This document shows positions 36,995 to 45,841 of a DNA stretch of 64,000 nt, one piece after another; positions within the stretch are counted from its first letter, which is position 1, and every line of letters starts with the position of its first letter. Source of the DNA: Bog-473 sp963755375. Its GTDB lineage: Bacteria; Actinomycetota; Acidimicrobiia; Acidimicrobiales; RAAP-2. Under the pieces are notes generated by a model. The model saw only the letters and a list, made by a program, of their open reading frames with translations, ran no database searches and had not been told where the DNA came from. The stretch lies in contig CAVWKG010000006.1 in NCBI GenBank assembly GCA_963755375.1, positions 62,001 to 126,000 on the forward strand, given 5' to 3'. The position numbers and the translations under genes are program-made.

Positions 36995-38191
36995 TCATCT
37001 TTGACTCTGGCGAGGAAATACGACCTCTTGGAGGAGCAGTTGGATCGTCGCAGCAATCGGAACGGCAATCAATGCACCGATAATGCCCAGGAGCGAGCCG
37101 CCGATCAACGTGGCGATGATGGTCAGCCCGGGAGTCACTTTCACGGTGTGCTTCATGACGCGAGGGTTCAAGAGATAGTCCTCGAGGAATCGGTAGGTGA
37201 TGTAGAAGCAGGCCGTGGCGATCCCGATGGGAAGGCCCTTGGAAAGTGCCACCAGGGACACGATGACGCCGGCAATTGTGGAGCCGACCATGGGGATGAG
37301 ATCGAACACACCCACCACGAGGGCAAGCAAAAGCGCGTACGGGACTCCGAATATGACGAGCCAAACGTAAGTCCCGAGAGCTGAAATGAGAGAAGTAAAG
37401 AGGTTGCCGAGCATGTATCCACCGACACGAGCGAAGACTTCGTCCGTAAGGAGTGCCACCCGCTCACGCCGGCTGCGCGCGATCAGGGACAACCACAGCA
37501 GTTTCACTCCGGGCAGAGCAACCAGGAAATAGATGGTCAGTGCCACGACACTCACCGTGGCCACGCTCAGGGAGAGCAGTATCCGCCCGGCACCGAGGAT
37601 GCCGTCAGCGACTGGAAGCTTCACCTTGGACTTTCCGTTCAAATACCCGGTGAGATGGAACCTATGGGTCAGTCGCCCGGCCCATCCTCGACCGGCGATG
37701 AGGTTGGCCTTGTAGTGCGGATAATTCGTAATCAGCACATTGAACTCGTGGGCAATCGGGGGAACGACCACGATGACGAAACCGACGACCAGAGCCAGGA
37801 ACCCCAGGGTCACGATGGCGACCGCCGCTCCACGAGGAATCGACTTGGACAGAAGGAATTCGATGATTGGGTTCAGTCCGATGGCGATGAACAGCGCCAC
37901 TCCCACGATGAGCAAGACGCTCGTGACATCCGACAGACCACGGAACAAGAGGTAAACGACGCCGACGCCCAGTGCCCCCGTCAGACCAACGAAGAAAGGA
38001 TTCCGACGATCGAGGGGCCGGCCGAGCGTTCCGAGAGACTCGTCGGCCTTGCTCAGCTCCCGCTCCACCTCCGGAGGGAGTATGAGGACACCGGGTTCCT
38101 GAGTATCGGGATCCTCAGAGCCAAAGTGCCCGCCCGGGCGATCGCCGGAAATACCGCCGTCCAGCCGGCCCGGTGTGTCCGTTGTGCTCAT
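36995..38191 (-). CDS. AI-2E transporter family (PerM/YdiK-like) membrane protein
   Basis: The 398-residue protein starts at ATG 38191 with AGAGGA upstream. About eight hydrophobic helices carry the family motifs: paired N-terminal helices, a periplasmic helical region, and GVPYALLLALVVGVFDLIPMVG followed by the C-terminal pair GLTIIATLIGGSLLGIIGALIA. Members export varied small molecules or ions (Na+/H+ in some); AI-2 export is only one case. It starts 11 bp after the DUF1206 gene, so both are one unit. Confidence 0.9.
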   Translation of the reverse strand: MSTTDTPGRLDGGISGDRPGGHFGSEDPDTQEPGVLILPPEVERELSKADESLGTLGRPLDRRNPFFVGLTGALGVGVVYLLFRGLSDVTSVLLIVGVALFIAIGLNPIIEFLLSKSIPRGAAVAIVTLGFLALVVGFVIVVVPPIAHEFNVLITNYPHYKANLIAGRGWAGRLTHRFHLTGYLNGKSKVKLPVADGILGAGRILLSLSVATVSVVALTIYFLVALPGVKLLWLSLIARSRRERVALLTDEVFARVGGYMLGNLFTSLISALGTYVWLVIFGVPYALLLALVVGVFDLIPMVGSTIAGVIVSLVALSKGLPIGIATACFYITYRFLEDYLLNPRVMKHTVKVTPGLTIIATLIGGSLLGIIGALIAVPIAATIQLLLQEVVFPRQSQR

Positions 38192-38201
38192 GAGGCTTCC
38201 T

Positions 38202-39029
38202 CTAGAGCCGTCGGAGCCGAGCATCGAAGAACGAGAAAATGCCGTAGGAGAGAAGACCGAGGGCAATGACCCCGATGGCTACTGCCCCGAACGGATGATG
38301 GACCAGATCGCGCAATGTCTGATCGACGCTCTTCGCTTGAGCCGGATTCGAGGTCACCCCTGCCACAATGAGATAGATCCCGAACAAGGAGATCAGGAAT
38401 CCTCGGGCCAAGTCCCCGATGCCACCAAGGACCTTGACCGACGTCCGCCATGGACGAGACACGCGCTCCAAAGCCAGGTTTTTGTCGTAGTGATGCAGGA
38501 AACCCCAAACCGCCAGTCCTATGCCTGCGAGGACCAGGCCCGTTCCGGCAACCACGATGGCCGTGCTTCCGCCGGACCAACCCATGCTTTTCGCGACCCA
38601 GGGCTCGGGATTGCTCGATGCATCACCACTCGCCGGATGACCGGCGACGAGATCCACCGCCCGGACACAAAGAATCCCATAGATGATCGCGACAGCGAAC
38701 GACGATGCCCTCCTCAGGACTCCGCTCGCGCCCGTGACGGCGTCAAAGAGCCGCCACAAAGCGTAGCAACCGAGGCCGACGGCGAGCACGACAAGTAGCA
38801 ACTTTCCTCCGGTGCGCGCATCCAGCTCCTCAAGGGCGCCGGTGCTGTTCGTCTGTGTGGGCGCACTGCCGTGGCGCGCGATGTCAAACGCGAGATACCC
38901 GAGGAGGAGATAGATGACACCCCTCGACGCAATCCCGATCCTTCCGACTACGTGTACCCATGGAGGCGCAGCCTGCTTGGCGCCGGCCCTTTCCGATCGT
39001 GTTCCCGCTGGGGCGAAGGTAGAAGTCAT
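38202..39029 (-). CDS. DUF1206 domain membrane protein
   Basis: The 275-residue protein has six hydrophobic helices in three repeated pairs, each beginning with a G-x-ARG-x-I-type motif (GIASRGVIYLLLGYLAF, GDLARGFLISLFGIYLI). This three-fold pattern defines DUF1206. Function unknown. It lies immediately upstream of the AI-2E family gene. Confidence 0.9.
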   Translation of the reverse strand: MTSTFAPAGTRSERAGAKQAAPPWVHVVGRIGIASRGVIYLLLGYLAFDIARHGSAPTQTNSTGALEELDARTGGKLLLVVLAVGLGCYALWRLFDAVTGASGVLRRASSFAVAIIYGILCVRAVDLVAGHPASGDASSNPEPWVAKSMGWSGGSTAIVVAGTGLVLAGIGLAVWGFLHHYDKNLALERVSRPWRTSVKVLGGIGDLARGFLISLFGIYLIVAGVTSNPAQAKSVDQTLRDLVHHPFGAVAIGVIALGLLSYGIFSFFDARLRRL

Positions 39030-39370
39030 GGGCAGGAAGGTGGACTCAGTGATCGAGTGGCGGAGCCCGAGCGCAGAGTGCCATCGCCCCTCACCGCCGT
39101 TGACTCCAACGGGATCTCAAGCGAATCGCCATTGCGTTGCTCGAACTCACTTCACACTCCCCCTTTCCCACTGCTCACTCTGAAAACGCGTGTTCCCATT
39201 TGCAGGCGATTGAAAACCTCAGCGTGACGTTCGTCGGACGCTTGGGACGCGACGCAGACCAGCTTCGAGGGACGGATGTATTTGATCCGAATGTGCTTCA
39301 GAACCTCTATCGGAACACCGCCGTGGCACCTCCCCTAGACGGATCCATGGAGACGGTCGGCGTTGTTTCG
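39030..39370. other. Gene-free gap
   Basis: About 340 bases between the DUF1206 start and the end of the iron-permease-family gene contain no supported coding sequence; the DUF1206/AI-2E promoter should lie at its left side. Confidence 0.5.
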
Positions 39371-39811
39371 CTACCCGTCTTCCGTCTCGGAGAAATTCGA
39401 TCGAATTTCTCTTTGCTCGTCCTCAACATCGAGCATGAACTCCCGGGGCGATTCCTCCAGCATCATCAGAGACTCGTTCGCGCCCGGAAATGCTCGAATC
39501 AGTTCGTCCAACTTGCGCTGGGTTGCCGCCTGCTCTCGACCCTGCGTGTGTTGGATGGCAAACACCATGATGAGAGTCGCCGCCGAAGCTGAGAGTTCAA
39601 AGGCCGCAACCCAATCTTTTGGGAAGTCGAGCATCGAAATCACGATGACGAGCAAGATAGCGGTCGCGGTGACAACGAGGGCCACGGCTGGGAGAACCGT
39701 GTAGTGCTCAATCTTGTAAAGGATTCGACTCCCCACCGGGAGCTGCGCCGTCCGGTGGCTTATACGGCTACGTTGGGGCGACGCATCGCTGTTATCGGGA
39801 TGGCTCTCCAC
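39371..39811 (-). CDS. Low-affinity iron permease family protein
   Basis: The 146-residue protein has two hydrophobic helices (about 38-60 and 68-88) followed by AIQHTQGREQAATQRKLDEL, the diagnostic segment of the Iron_permease family (PF04120-like), and an acidic C-terminus. The family name comes from fungal Fet4-like context; iron transport by bacterial members is unproven. It sits in the stress cluster near CsbD and ferritin-like genes. Confidence 0.82.
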   Translation of the reverse strand: MESHPDNSDASPQRSRISHRTAQLPVGSRILYKIEHYTVLPAVALVVTATAILLVIVISMLDFPKDWVAAFELSASAATLIMVFAIQHTQGREQAATQRKLDELIRAFPGANESLMMLEESPREFMLDVEDEQREIRSNFSETEDG

Positions 39812-40105
39812 CGACGGAGACTACAGCTGTCGAACGGCACGATTGAAGCGTGACCGTATGCCTGTCTCGCACGTTCGTTCAGGGTGTCGACTGCGGCGAG
39901 ACGCGCAATGACCCCCGAAGGGGGGCCATTCGCCAAGCGACTGGTTCCTGATGTTCCAGCGATTGAAATCCACTATCACAGTTAGAACCGATGCGACCCG
40001 ACGTACGAGGTTTCCCCTTACCCCGTCAACGACGATTCGATGTCGAGCCGCATTTGCCGTTGACGATGCAGGCGAGCGCGGACCGACGAACCGTTGGTGA
40101 GACCC

Positions 40106-40348
40106 TCATCCTTGGTGGGCCCGCTGTTCAGCTTCATGGGCCTCAGCTTCAGCGCGAGCCTTTTCGGCTTCTACTTCCTTGGCAGCCACATCACGCTCGG
40201 CCGCAGCCTTATCTTGTTGGGCGCGTCCTTCGTTGCGTAGCTCATCCTTCCCTGCGATCGCACCTGCCGCTTCCTTGACCTTGCCCTTCACGTCCTCGAC
40301 GATTCCCTTCGTACCAGCTTCGGGACCCGTCTCCTTACGCTCACTCAT
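40106..40348 (-). CDS. CsbD family general stress protein
   Basis: The 80-residue highly charged protein starts at ATG 40348 with GGAGGG upstream. The CsbD motif KGKVKEAAGAIAGKDELRNE is followed by an Ala/Glu-rich helix. In Bacillus csbD is a SigB-dependent gene of unknown function; here a GTTT-N15-GGGTA promoter lies upstream, which fits stress control. Confidence 0.9.
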   Translation of the reverse strand: MSERKETGPEAGTKGIVEDVKGKVKEAAGAIAGKDELRNEGRAQQDKAAAERDVAAKEVEAEKARAEAEAHEAEQRAHQG

Positions 40349-40802
40349 TTGATGCCCTCCTCGGTCGCTCTTCGGCTTCCTTCCTACCCAAGAGCCGCGG
40401 TTAGAAACAGGCAACGCTGATCGGCCCGATTATGGGATGCCCTCTCCGATCTTGAACTGACGGATACTCCCCATGTAGTCCTGGAGCTGGCCAAAGTGAC
40501 GCTTGTGGATTTCACAGGTTTTTCGGTGATTGTTACTGAACAAGAGGCTCTTCACGCCCGTGACGATCGGCGGGGAACAGTTTCTCGACGGCGGGCAAGC
40601 ACTCCCCGATCAATGCCGATTTGCTCCTAGCCAAGAGCCTCGACCTCGGGGTCGTCGTTTCTCCGATGTCGGACGGCGCCGGTCGGATTGACCGTACGCG
40701 CCGCCGACGACGACGGCAGCAGTTGGGCCGGTCCGCTGAACGACCCACTTCTCGGCCACGCGGCCCGGCTGTTTCGCCCTGCGAGCTTTGTACCGGGTCT
40801 GG
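40349..40802. other. Gap upstream of CsbD
   Basis: Apart from the CsbD promoter at 40385-40408 I find no convincing gene here. Short open frames at 40533-40748 have no family features. Confidence 0.45.
40385..40408 (-). promoter_or_regulatory. SigB/SigF-like promoter of the CsbD gene
   Basis: Minus-strand GTTTCT, 13 bases, GGGTAG, ending 37 bp upstream of the ATG. Both boxes fit the general-stress consensus. Confidence 0.7.
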
Positions 40803-40810
40803 TCACGCAG

Positions 40811-41408
40811 TCAGGTCATGTCGCTGCGGGTCTGCTTGGCCCTTGCGGCTCCGATAGCGGTCTTCACGTCCTTTTGCTCTTCCGGCGGCGGCAGGACGGC
40901 CTTCATGCCGAGTCCTTCGATCCACAGCTCGCGGCGTCCAGCCTGTGTTGTGGTACAGGTGCTCGTCCTCTTGCCCTTCGACTTCCTTGTAGGCAGAGCG
41001 CAACTCCCGAGCCGGCTCCCCGGTGAGTTTGTTCACAACCTCACCGATCAGCTCCCAGTTCAAGTGGTCCTTGGTCTCCGCCAAGGTCACACACTCGGCG
41101 GCAACTGTTTGCGCTTCGTCAGGATCGCCCCCCTGAGCCATTTCCATGGCTTGCACCAGGGCTTCTCCAATGTGCCGGACGACACGGCGACCAAGAGTAT
41201 CTGTCTCGGGATCGAGGCCGAAGGCGCGCAGTGCACCGGTGATGAGTTCGACGTGATGGGTTGTCTGTTCGTGGTACTCCTCCCACTCCTTGCGCACGTC
41301 GTCGCGTTGCGCGCATTTCAGCGCGGTTTCGTAAACCTGAACGCCACCCAGCTCGGTCTCGAGGGCCTGATAGAGCAGATTGTGGAGCTGATCATCAGAG
41401 ATCGTCAT
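40811..41408 (-). pseudogene. Ferritin-like protein with a one-base frameshift near the end
   Basis: From ATG 41408 a four-helix ferritin-like fold is encoded (LETELGGVQVYETALKCA, EEYHEQTTHHVELI, EDEHLYHNTGW). The frame then shifts at about 40931-40937: removing one base gives the natural-looking end ELWIEGLGMKAVLPPPEEQK and a stop at 40811; without it the protein ends at 40803 with an Arg-rich tail. The metal-binding core is upstream of the shift, so even the shifted form may fold. Stress or iron role inferred from family and promoter. Confidence 0.75.
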
Positions 41409-41463
41409 TGCAGCCCTCCTAAAGGTTGAGAGCAGCCGCCCTTTTGGCTTGCTCGCCTCGCCT

Positions 41464-41489
41464 CTACCCACGCGGGTCCGGAGTTACAC
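41464..41489 (-). promoter_or_regulatory. SigB/SigF-like promoter of the ferritin-like gene
   Basis: Minus-strand GTGTAA, 14 bases, GGGTAG, about 55 bp upstream of ATG 41408. One mismatch from GTTTAA. Confidence 0.6.
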
Positions 41490-41801
41490 AACGTGCTCGC
41501 GTTGCACGCCGGTCCGTCATGGGTGCCAGGCAGTTCACTCGATCGACCTAGGTGACAACCCCGGCAGCGTGGGCGCGACCCGCAGGGTAAGGCCTCGGAT
41601 CAGAGTGACGATTGGAGCACTTCACCCAACCGCAGCGGGGTAGAGGCTATGAGCGAAACGCCCGGCCGGAATCGGCTCTCTGACGTAGTCGAGGCATTCC
41701 AACGGGGTGGCCTAGTACGCCACGACCGGGGGCACTGAATCGTGGTCTCAAACCAAACGGACGAGCAGAAAGTCACGACGCACTCGGGCGACTTGCGAGT
41801 G

Positions 41802-41827
41802 GTTTGCGGGTCAATTCTCGCGGGTAC
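41802..41827 (+). promoter_or_regulatory. SigB/SigF-like promoter of the small hydrophobic protein
   Basis: GTTT, 16 bases, GGGTAC, about 30 bp upstream of ATG 41857. Confidence 0.65.
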
Positions 41828-41856
41828 AGCGGTTGCTGCATACGAAAGGAGGCTTC

Positions 41857-42123
41857 ATGGTTGGTGCTGCGGACCGGTCGTCAGCACCATTCGTCGAGTC
41901 GATTCGACCTACTAGACACGGGGCAAGTCTCGGGGCTTTCTCAATGGGAGGTTGTGCTGTGGTATTGATTCTGGCATTGCTGCTTGTCTTGATTCTCTTC
42001 GGAGCTGGATTCGCGGTGCATCTGTTGTGGATAGCGGCAGCCGTGTTCCTCGTCCTATGGCTTGTCGGCTTCGCGATTGGTCGGGGTGAGGGCGCTGGCA
42101 GTCATCGCTTTTATAGGTGGTAG
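41857..42123 (+). CDS. Small hydrophobic membrane protein
   Basis: The 88-residue protein starts at ATG 41857 (AAAGGAGG 6 bp upstream). Two adjacent hydrophobic helices (VVLILALLLVLILFGAGFAV and LLWIAAAVFLVLWLVGFAIG) end in GSHRFYRW, a layout shared by short actinobacterial stress-associated hydrophobic proteins. The N-terminal ~28 residues are polar and atypical; ATG 41944 would give just the membrane part. A TTCG-loop hairpin follows. Confidence 0.75.
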   Translation: MVGAADRSSAPFVESIRPTRHGASLGAFSMGGCAVVLILALLLVLILFGAGFAVHLLWIAAAVFLVLWLVGFAIGRGEGAGSHRFYRW

Positions 42124-42159
42124 CGCCTTTGTAAGAGTGAAGTCCTCGGTTTCCGCATA

Positions 42160-42189
42160 CGAAACGACCCCCTTCGGGGGGTCGTTTCG
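42160..42189 (+). terminator. 13-bp hairpin with TTCG loop
   Basis: CGAAACGACCCCC, loop TTCG, GGGGGTCGTTTCG: a perfect stem 37 bp after the hydrophobic protein stop. Confidence 0.8.
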
Positions 42190-42235
42190 CGTCGCCGCGG
42201 TGTCGCTCGAAGAGACAAACACTAGGAGCCACAAT

Positions 42236-42839
42236 GTGAACATGGAGGAAGGTTCGGGTCAGTTTCAATTCAACCCTCAGACCTACCTGGAGATGATGAT
42301 CTCTGAGGTCCCGGCGTATGAGGAATTTGGAGGATAGAACGGCAGAGGCCACTATCGGGGTCGCAGTCGACTCCATCCTCGATCTTGGAACGGGGACTGG
42401 AGAGACCGCGGTCAGAGTGGCAGAGCAACACCCGACAGCTCAACTGTTGGGCATTGATGAGAGTGGCGAGATGCTTGCTCACGCGCGGCGGCGGCTACCC
42501 AATGCTGATTTCGCGATCGCCCGCCTAGAAGATCCTCTACCACCAGGACCCTTTAATCTCGTGGTTTCAGCTCTTGCTGTACACCACCTCGACGGACCGG
42601 GCAAAGCAGACCTCTTCCAGAGGATCTCTGAACGACTGGCGCCAGGAGGACGCTTTGTGCTGGCTGACGTGGTCATCCCCGACGATCCCAACGATGCGAT
42701 CACGCCGATCGATGGCGCCTACGACAAGCCAAGCCGTGTCGTCGATTTGCTCAAATGGCTGCGACAAGCAGGGTTCGATTCGCGCCTGATCTGGGCGAAA
42801 CAAGACCTCGCGCTCTTCGTGGCGGACCGCTCGTCGTAG
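42236..42839 (+). pseudogene. Class I SAM-dependent methyltransferase with a one-base frameshift
   Basis: GTG 42236 (AGGAG 7 bp upstream) begins FQFNPQTYLEMMISEVPAYEE. The frame then shifts at the T3 run 42326-42328 into EDRTAEATIGVAVDSILDLG, motif I DLGTGTGET, ALAVHHLDG and APGGRFVLADVV. Dropping one T restores a ~200-residue enzyme; the downstream part alone (from 42318) would lack the N-terminal helix. Substrate unknown. Confidence 0.8.
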
Positions 42840-43234
42840 ATGTAGGTGTCCGGCTAGCTGCGAGAACCCAAAGGCGCCTCCGGTAACACCCGGGGCCGAC
42901 GGGGACATCCATGTCGCCCCGATGTCGAGGTCGCGTCCTCTCGAGCGCGCCATCCTGGCTCACCCAATTGGGTGATTTTGGGCGGCGAGTCACTCGAAAA
43001 AATCGCGGTGGGTGCCGGGCGCCCTCGACGTCCGTGCCAGGGGCGTTGTGGCCGCTGCTCCTCCCAATCGGCCTTGCGCGTCATTTGTGCCAGAGGGGTG
43101 TTCGCGTGAGTGACCCTTGACCCCAGAGCGCCACTTCTTTAACGTCTGGCACCTCATTCAGGTTGAAACATCAGCCTCAACCGTGCACACCAGCGGCTGT
43201 CGTATGAGTACGCCCCAAAGAAAAGGCGTCGAAA
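42840..43234. other. Gap between methyltransferase and STAS genes
   Basis: No supported gene. It holds the palindromic hairpin at 42960-42979 and presumably the STAS gene promoter. Confidence 0.5.
42960..42979 (+). terminator. Palindromic hairpin followed by TTTT
   Basis: TCACCCAATTGGGTGA is a perfect 16-bp palindrome followed directly by TTTT, 120 bp after the methyltransferase stop. Best read as an intrinsic terminator. Confidence 0.6.
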
Positions 43235-43606
43235 ATGGCTCTGCTGATATCCCACGAAGATTTGCGCGGAAGTGAACTTCTTGAAGCCGAGATTCGACGC
43301 GTCGGGACACACGCCCTAGTGATCCTGGCCGGCGAGATCGACCTTTCCTCGGTCGGACAGCTCTATGACGAGTTGGCTGAGCTGGCCCGCGAAGGGATCT
43401 GTCACGTGTCTCTCAACGTTGCTGAGGTCACCTTTATCGATTCGACCGGGCTATCTCTGTTGGTTTCAGAGCACAAGCGAATGGAAATCATGGAGGGCGA
43501 GTTGATCATCTTCTCTCCATCCCAGCAGATGCGTCAGCTGCTCCAGATCACAGCGCTTGACTCCATCTTGAACATTCGACCGAAGCACCTCCCCATTAGC
43601 GGCTGA
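43235..43606 (+). CDS. STAS domain anti-sigma factor antagonist
   Basis: The 123-residue protein is a single STAS domain: ALVILAGEIDLSSVGQLYDE, then VTFIDSTGLSLLVSEHKRM, whose DST Ser is the usual phosphorylation site. Such RsbV/SpoIIAA-like proteins free a SigB/SigF-type sigma factor by binding its anti-sigma kinase. Neither kinase nor sigma gene is in the window, but several flanking genes carry SigB-like promoters. Confidence 0.92.
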   Translation: MALLISHEDLRGSELLEAEIRRVGTHALVILAGEIDLSSVGQLYDELAELAREGICHVSLNVAEVTFIDSTGLSLLVSEHKRMEIMEGELIIFSPSQQMRQLLQITALDSILNIRPKHLPISG

Positions 43607-43783
43607 GCGCCGACCCCTCCGCCTCCGAACCCCATCGATGGTGGTTCATTGTGAGATGGGGTAGGGCCAGGATTCGACCTGGGGCCATAGGTTCCTGGCG
43701 TAGGGAAGAGGGGAGCACCGCCTGCGTGCGCTAAGGCCGTTCCCGGACGGTTTCGCCGAAGGTAAACGCGGTATTGACTACTC

Positions 43784-43903
43784 ATGACACTCACCGACGA
43801 CCCCGCCGACCTACCGGAGACACAACCAGACGAAGTCCCCGAGCGTGTAGCTCCGGTCGAAGTGCCTGAGCCAGCTGTGGAGGACACACCCGAGCGCGGG
43901 TAG
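43784..43903 (+). CDS. Possible 39-residue acidic peptide
   Basis: ATG 43784 opens a short Pro/Glu/Asp-rich frame (LPETQPDEVPERVAPVEVPE). No clear ribosome-binding site; composition resembles small acidic stress proteins such as the one at 45662. Low confidence. Confidence 0.25.
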   Translation: MTLTDDPADLPETQPDEVPERVAPVEVPEPAVEDTPERG

Positions 43904-44253
43904 AAGTCGTGGTGTGTCGCCAGAGAGAGCAGCCTCTCTCAGGCGCTGCAGGCTCAGGATCTGGGATCGGGGTGGGAGGGTTGGGTTCGGGCTCGATCGG
44001 CATCGGATCTTCGGGGGAGTCACTCGTCGGCGATACCCGGCGGGAGCCTTAGAAACGAGCACACGTGAGTCTCGCTCAGCTCTTCGGATGCTACGGGGCA
44101 GTGATCGAGCTCCCGAGCCTTAGCTCCACCTAGCGTCGTCCGGTCTTCCTCGCGTGCGGGGCTGTCCAACCGCCTGCGCTGACCGAGGAAAGAGTACCGT
44201 CGAGGGAGGTGGCAAGCCGATCGACATGACCTATGCGGTTGGCCAGTAGCAAC

Positions 44254-44278
44254 GTTTGTGTCGCGCACGACGGGGTAC
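44254..44278 (+). promoter_or_regulatory. SigB/SigF-like promoter of the iron redox enzyme operon
   Basis: GTTT, 15 bases, GGGTAC, about 85 bp upstream of ATG 44363. Confidence 0.65.
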
Positions 44279-44362
44279 GAGCAGCAACGCTTACGCGGAA
44301 ATTGTCCTTCACCACTGCCAATGTCACCGCGGCGTGATTCGCCACCAAGGAGGGCAGAACTG

Positions 44363-44467
44363 ATGAATGCTCCAAACGCGATAACGAGCGGGCTCTTGGC
44401 CCGAGTGCTGACACCGAAATCCCGTACCGTACTCTTGAGGGCTGCGCGTCCGGAGGGGCAGAGATGA
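44363..44467 (+). CDS. 34-residue peptide coupled to the downstream gene
   Basis: ATG 44363 follows a strong AAGGAGG (9 bp away) and the stop overlaps the next start as ATGA. The basic peptide (LLARVLTPKSRTVLLRAARP) has no recognised domain. The strong site and overlap argue for real translation, perhaps to drive translation of the downstream enzyme. Confidence 0.5.
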   Translation: MNAPNAITSGLLARVLTPKSRTVLLRAARPEGQR

Positions 44468-45447
44468 TCCCTACACTTCCGGAGCCGCGGGGACCCTTGA
44501 GCGAGCAACTGCTCGCAGCGCTACTGCGTCCTCCACATCGTTTCGTCGCTCCCAGGGTGTCCACCCATGACGCGGTCCTGGATGAGGATCTTCAGTTGAG
44601 CCTGTATTGCTGCTACGAGCTGCACTACCAGGGCCTCCCTGGCGTCAGCGACGATTGGGAATGGGACTCGAGCGTTCTCGAGTTTTGCCACCGCCTGGAA
44701 GCTGCATTCGCAGACCACTTGCGTTCGACGCTTCCCGACTACCGGGCAGTGTCTCCGGCTGATGTACCGCATGCGTTGGTGCAAATGAGCCGAGACGGGG
44801 GATTTTCGCTGTCGGCGTGGCTTGTTGAACACGGCACTCGCTTTCATGCCGAGGAGTTCACCATCCATCGCTCTGGCTATCAGTTGAAAGAAGCAGATCC
44901 CCACACGTGGGGCATACCCAGGCTCACTGGCCGCGCCAAAGCGGCGATGGTGACGATTCAGTCAGATGAGTACGGCGATGGGGTGGCAGCCGAAATGCAC
45001 TCTTCGCTGTTTGCTGACGCAATGAGGGCGCTGGAACTCGATCCGACCTACGGCGCCTACCTTGACCACCTGCCGGCAGTGACGATGGCGACGACGAACC
45101 TTATTTCTATGTTTGGTCTGCACCGCAGGCTTCGAGGGGCCCTGGTCGGACATCTGGCCAGTTTCGAGATGAACTCAGTGGGTCCAATGAGTCGCTACAG
45201 CTCGTGGCTGGAGTCACTCGGTGTGCCGATCGAAGGGCGCCGGTTTTATGATGTCCACGTCGAAGCGGACCAGGTGCACCAACACATCGCTCTGGACGAA
45301 CTTGTAGGCGGGCTCTTGGAGGTCGAGCCTGACCAGGCTTCCGCCGTCCTGTTCGGGGCCCGGGCTGTCTCACTGGTCGAGTCCGCCTTCGCGGACCATG
45401 TCGTCTCAGCCTGGAAGGGCGACGGGAGTTCCCTGCGGTGCCCGTAG
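44464..45447 (+). CDS. Iron-containing redox enzyme family protein (haem-oxygenase-like)
   Basis: The 327-residue all-helical protein fits the haem-oxygenase-like diiron family. Candidate ligands are YELHYQG (Glu/His, about 52-58), SLSAWLVEHGTRFHAEEF, DEYGDGVAAEMHSSLF, and the C-terminal YDVHVEADQVHQHIALDEL. Such proteins bind a diiron centre for O2-dependent oxidation; in actinobacteria they often sit with CDGSH proteins, but none is present. It is driven from the SigB-like promoter at 44254 through the 34-residue leader. Confidence 0.85.
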   Translation: MIPTLPEPRGPLSEQLLAALLRPPHRFVAPRVSTHDAVLDEDLQLSLYCCYELHYQGLPGVSDDWEWDSSVLEFCHRLEAAFADHLRSTLPDYRAVSPADVPHALVQMSRDGGFSLSAWLVEHGTRFHAEEFTIHRSGYQLKEADPHTWGIPRLTGRAKAAMVTIQSDEYGDGVAAEMHSSLFADAMRALELDPTYGAYLDHLPAVTMATTNLISMFGLHRRLRGALVGHLASFEMNSVGPMSRYSSWLESLGVPIEGRRFYDVHVEADQVHQHIALDELVGGLLEVEPDQASAVLFGARAVSLVESAFADHVVSAWKGDGSSLRCP

Positions 45448-45661
45448 ACGACCGCTTTCGCGGGGCCCCACCTACGCGGCTCGGCTGGCTCGGCCCGGCT
45501 CGGCTGGGCGATGTGTCCGGCGACATCTACGGAAGGCGTATTCGATACCGACAATGTGGTCGATTTCGTGGCCGTCGGGCCGACTGGCATTGTCGTCCAT
45601 TGACACCTCCATCACCAACCACACCTCTGTTTGGCGAATGGACAAGCTTGAAAGAGGCAAA

Positions 45662-45841
45662 ATGAAGGACCACGAGATGCCTGAAACCGAGCCCGGCGGC
45701 GTCGAAGCAAGTACTCGGGCTCACGAGAGACGAGACCCTCGTCCAGCGACCCGGGGTCAGAGGGATGAAGAGGAAGTCCCGGAGCGGGTCACCGGCACAT
45801 CCCAGGCCGCCATCAACACCGAGAACGATCCGCCGGCATGA
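45662..45841 (+). CDS. Small hydrophilic protein coupled to HAD gene
   Basis: A 59-residue, Glu/Arg/Pro-rich protein with no predicted fold starts at ATG 45662 (AAAGAGG upstream). Its stop overlaps the HAD start (ATGA), which supports real translation. No homolog recognised. The 45448-45661 interval before it holds nothing I can support. Confidence 0.5.
   Translation: MKDHEMPETEPGGVEASTRAHERRDPRPATRGQRDEEEVPERVTGTSQAAINTENDPPA

Larger units (their letters stand above)
43607..44362. other. 750-bp intergenic region
   Basis: Mostly without coding signal. A 39-codon acidic frame at 43784-43903 and a SigB-like promoter at 44254-44278 are listed separately. Confidence 0.45.

Noticed and set aside
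41649..41738. 29-codon frame starting MSETPGRNRLSD
   Set aside because: Too short with a mediocre ribosome-binding site; no coupling to a neighbour.
43660..43720. tRNA-like GGATTCGACCTGG sequence
   Set aside because: No acceptor stem or anticodon arm can be formed around it.
45511..45603. 30-codon frame ending VVDFVAVGPTGIVVH
   Set aside because: Looks protein-like but has no ribosome-binding site or recognisable family; could be a remnant.
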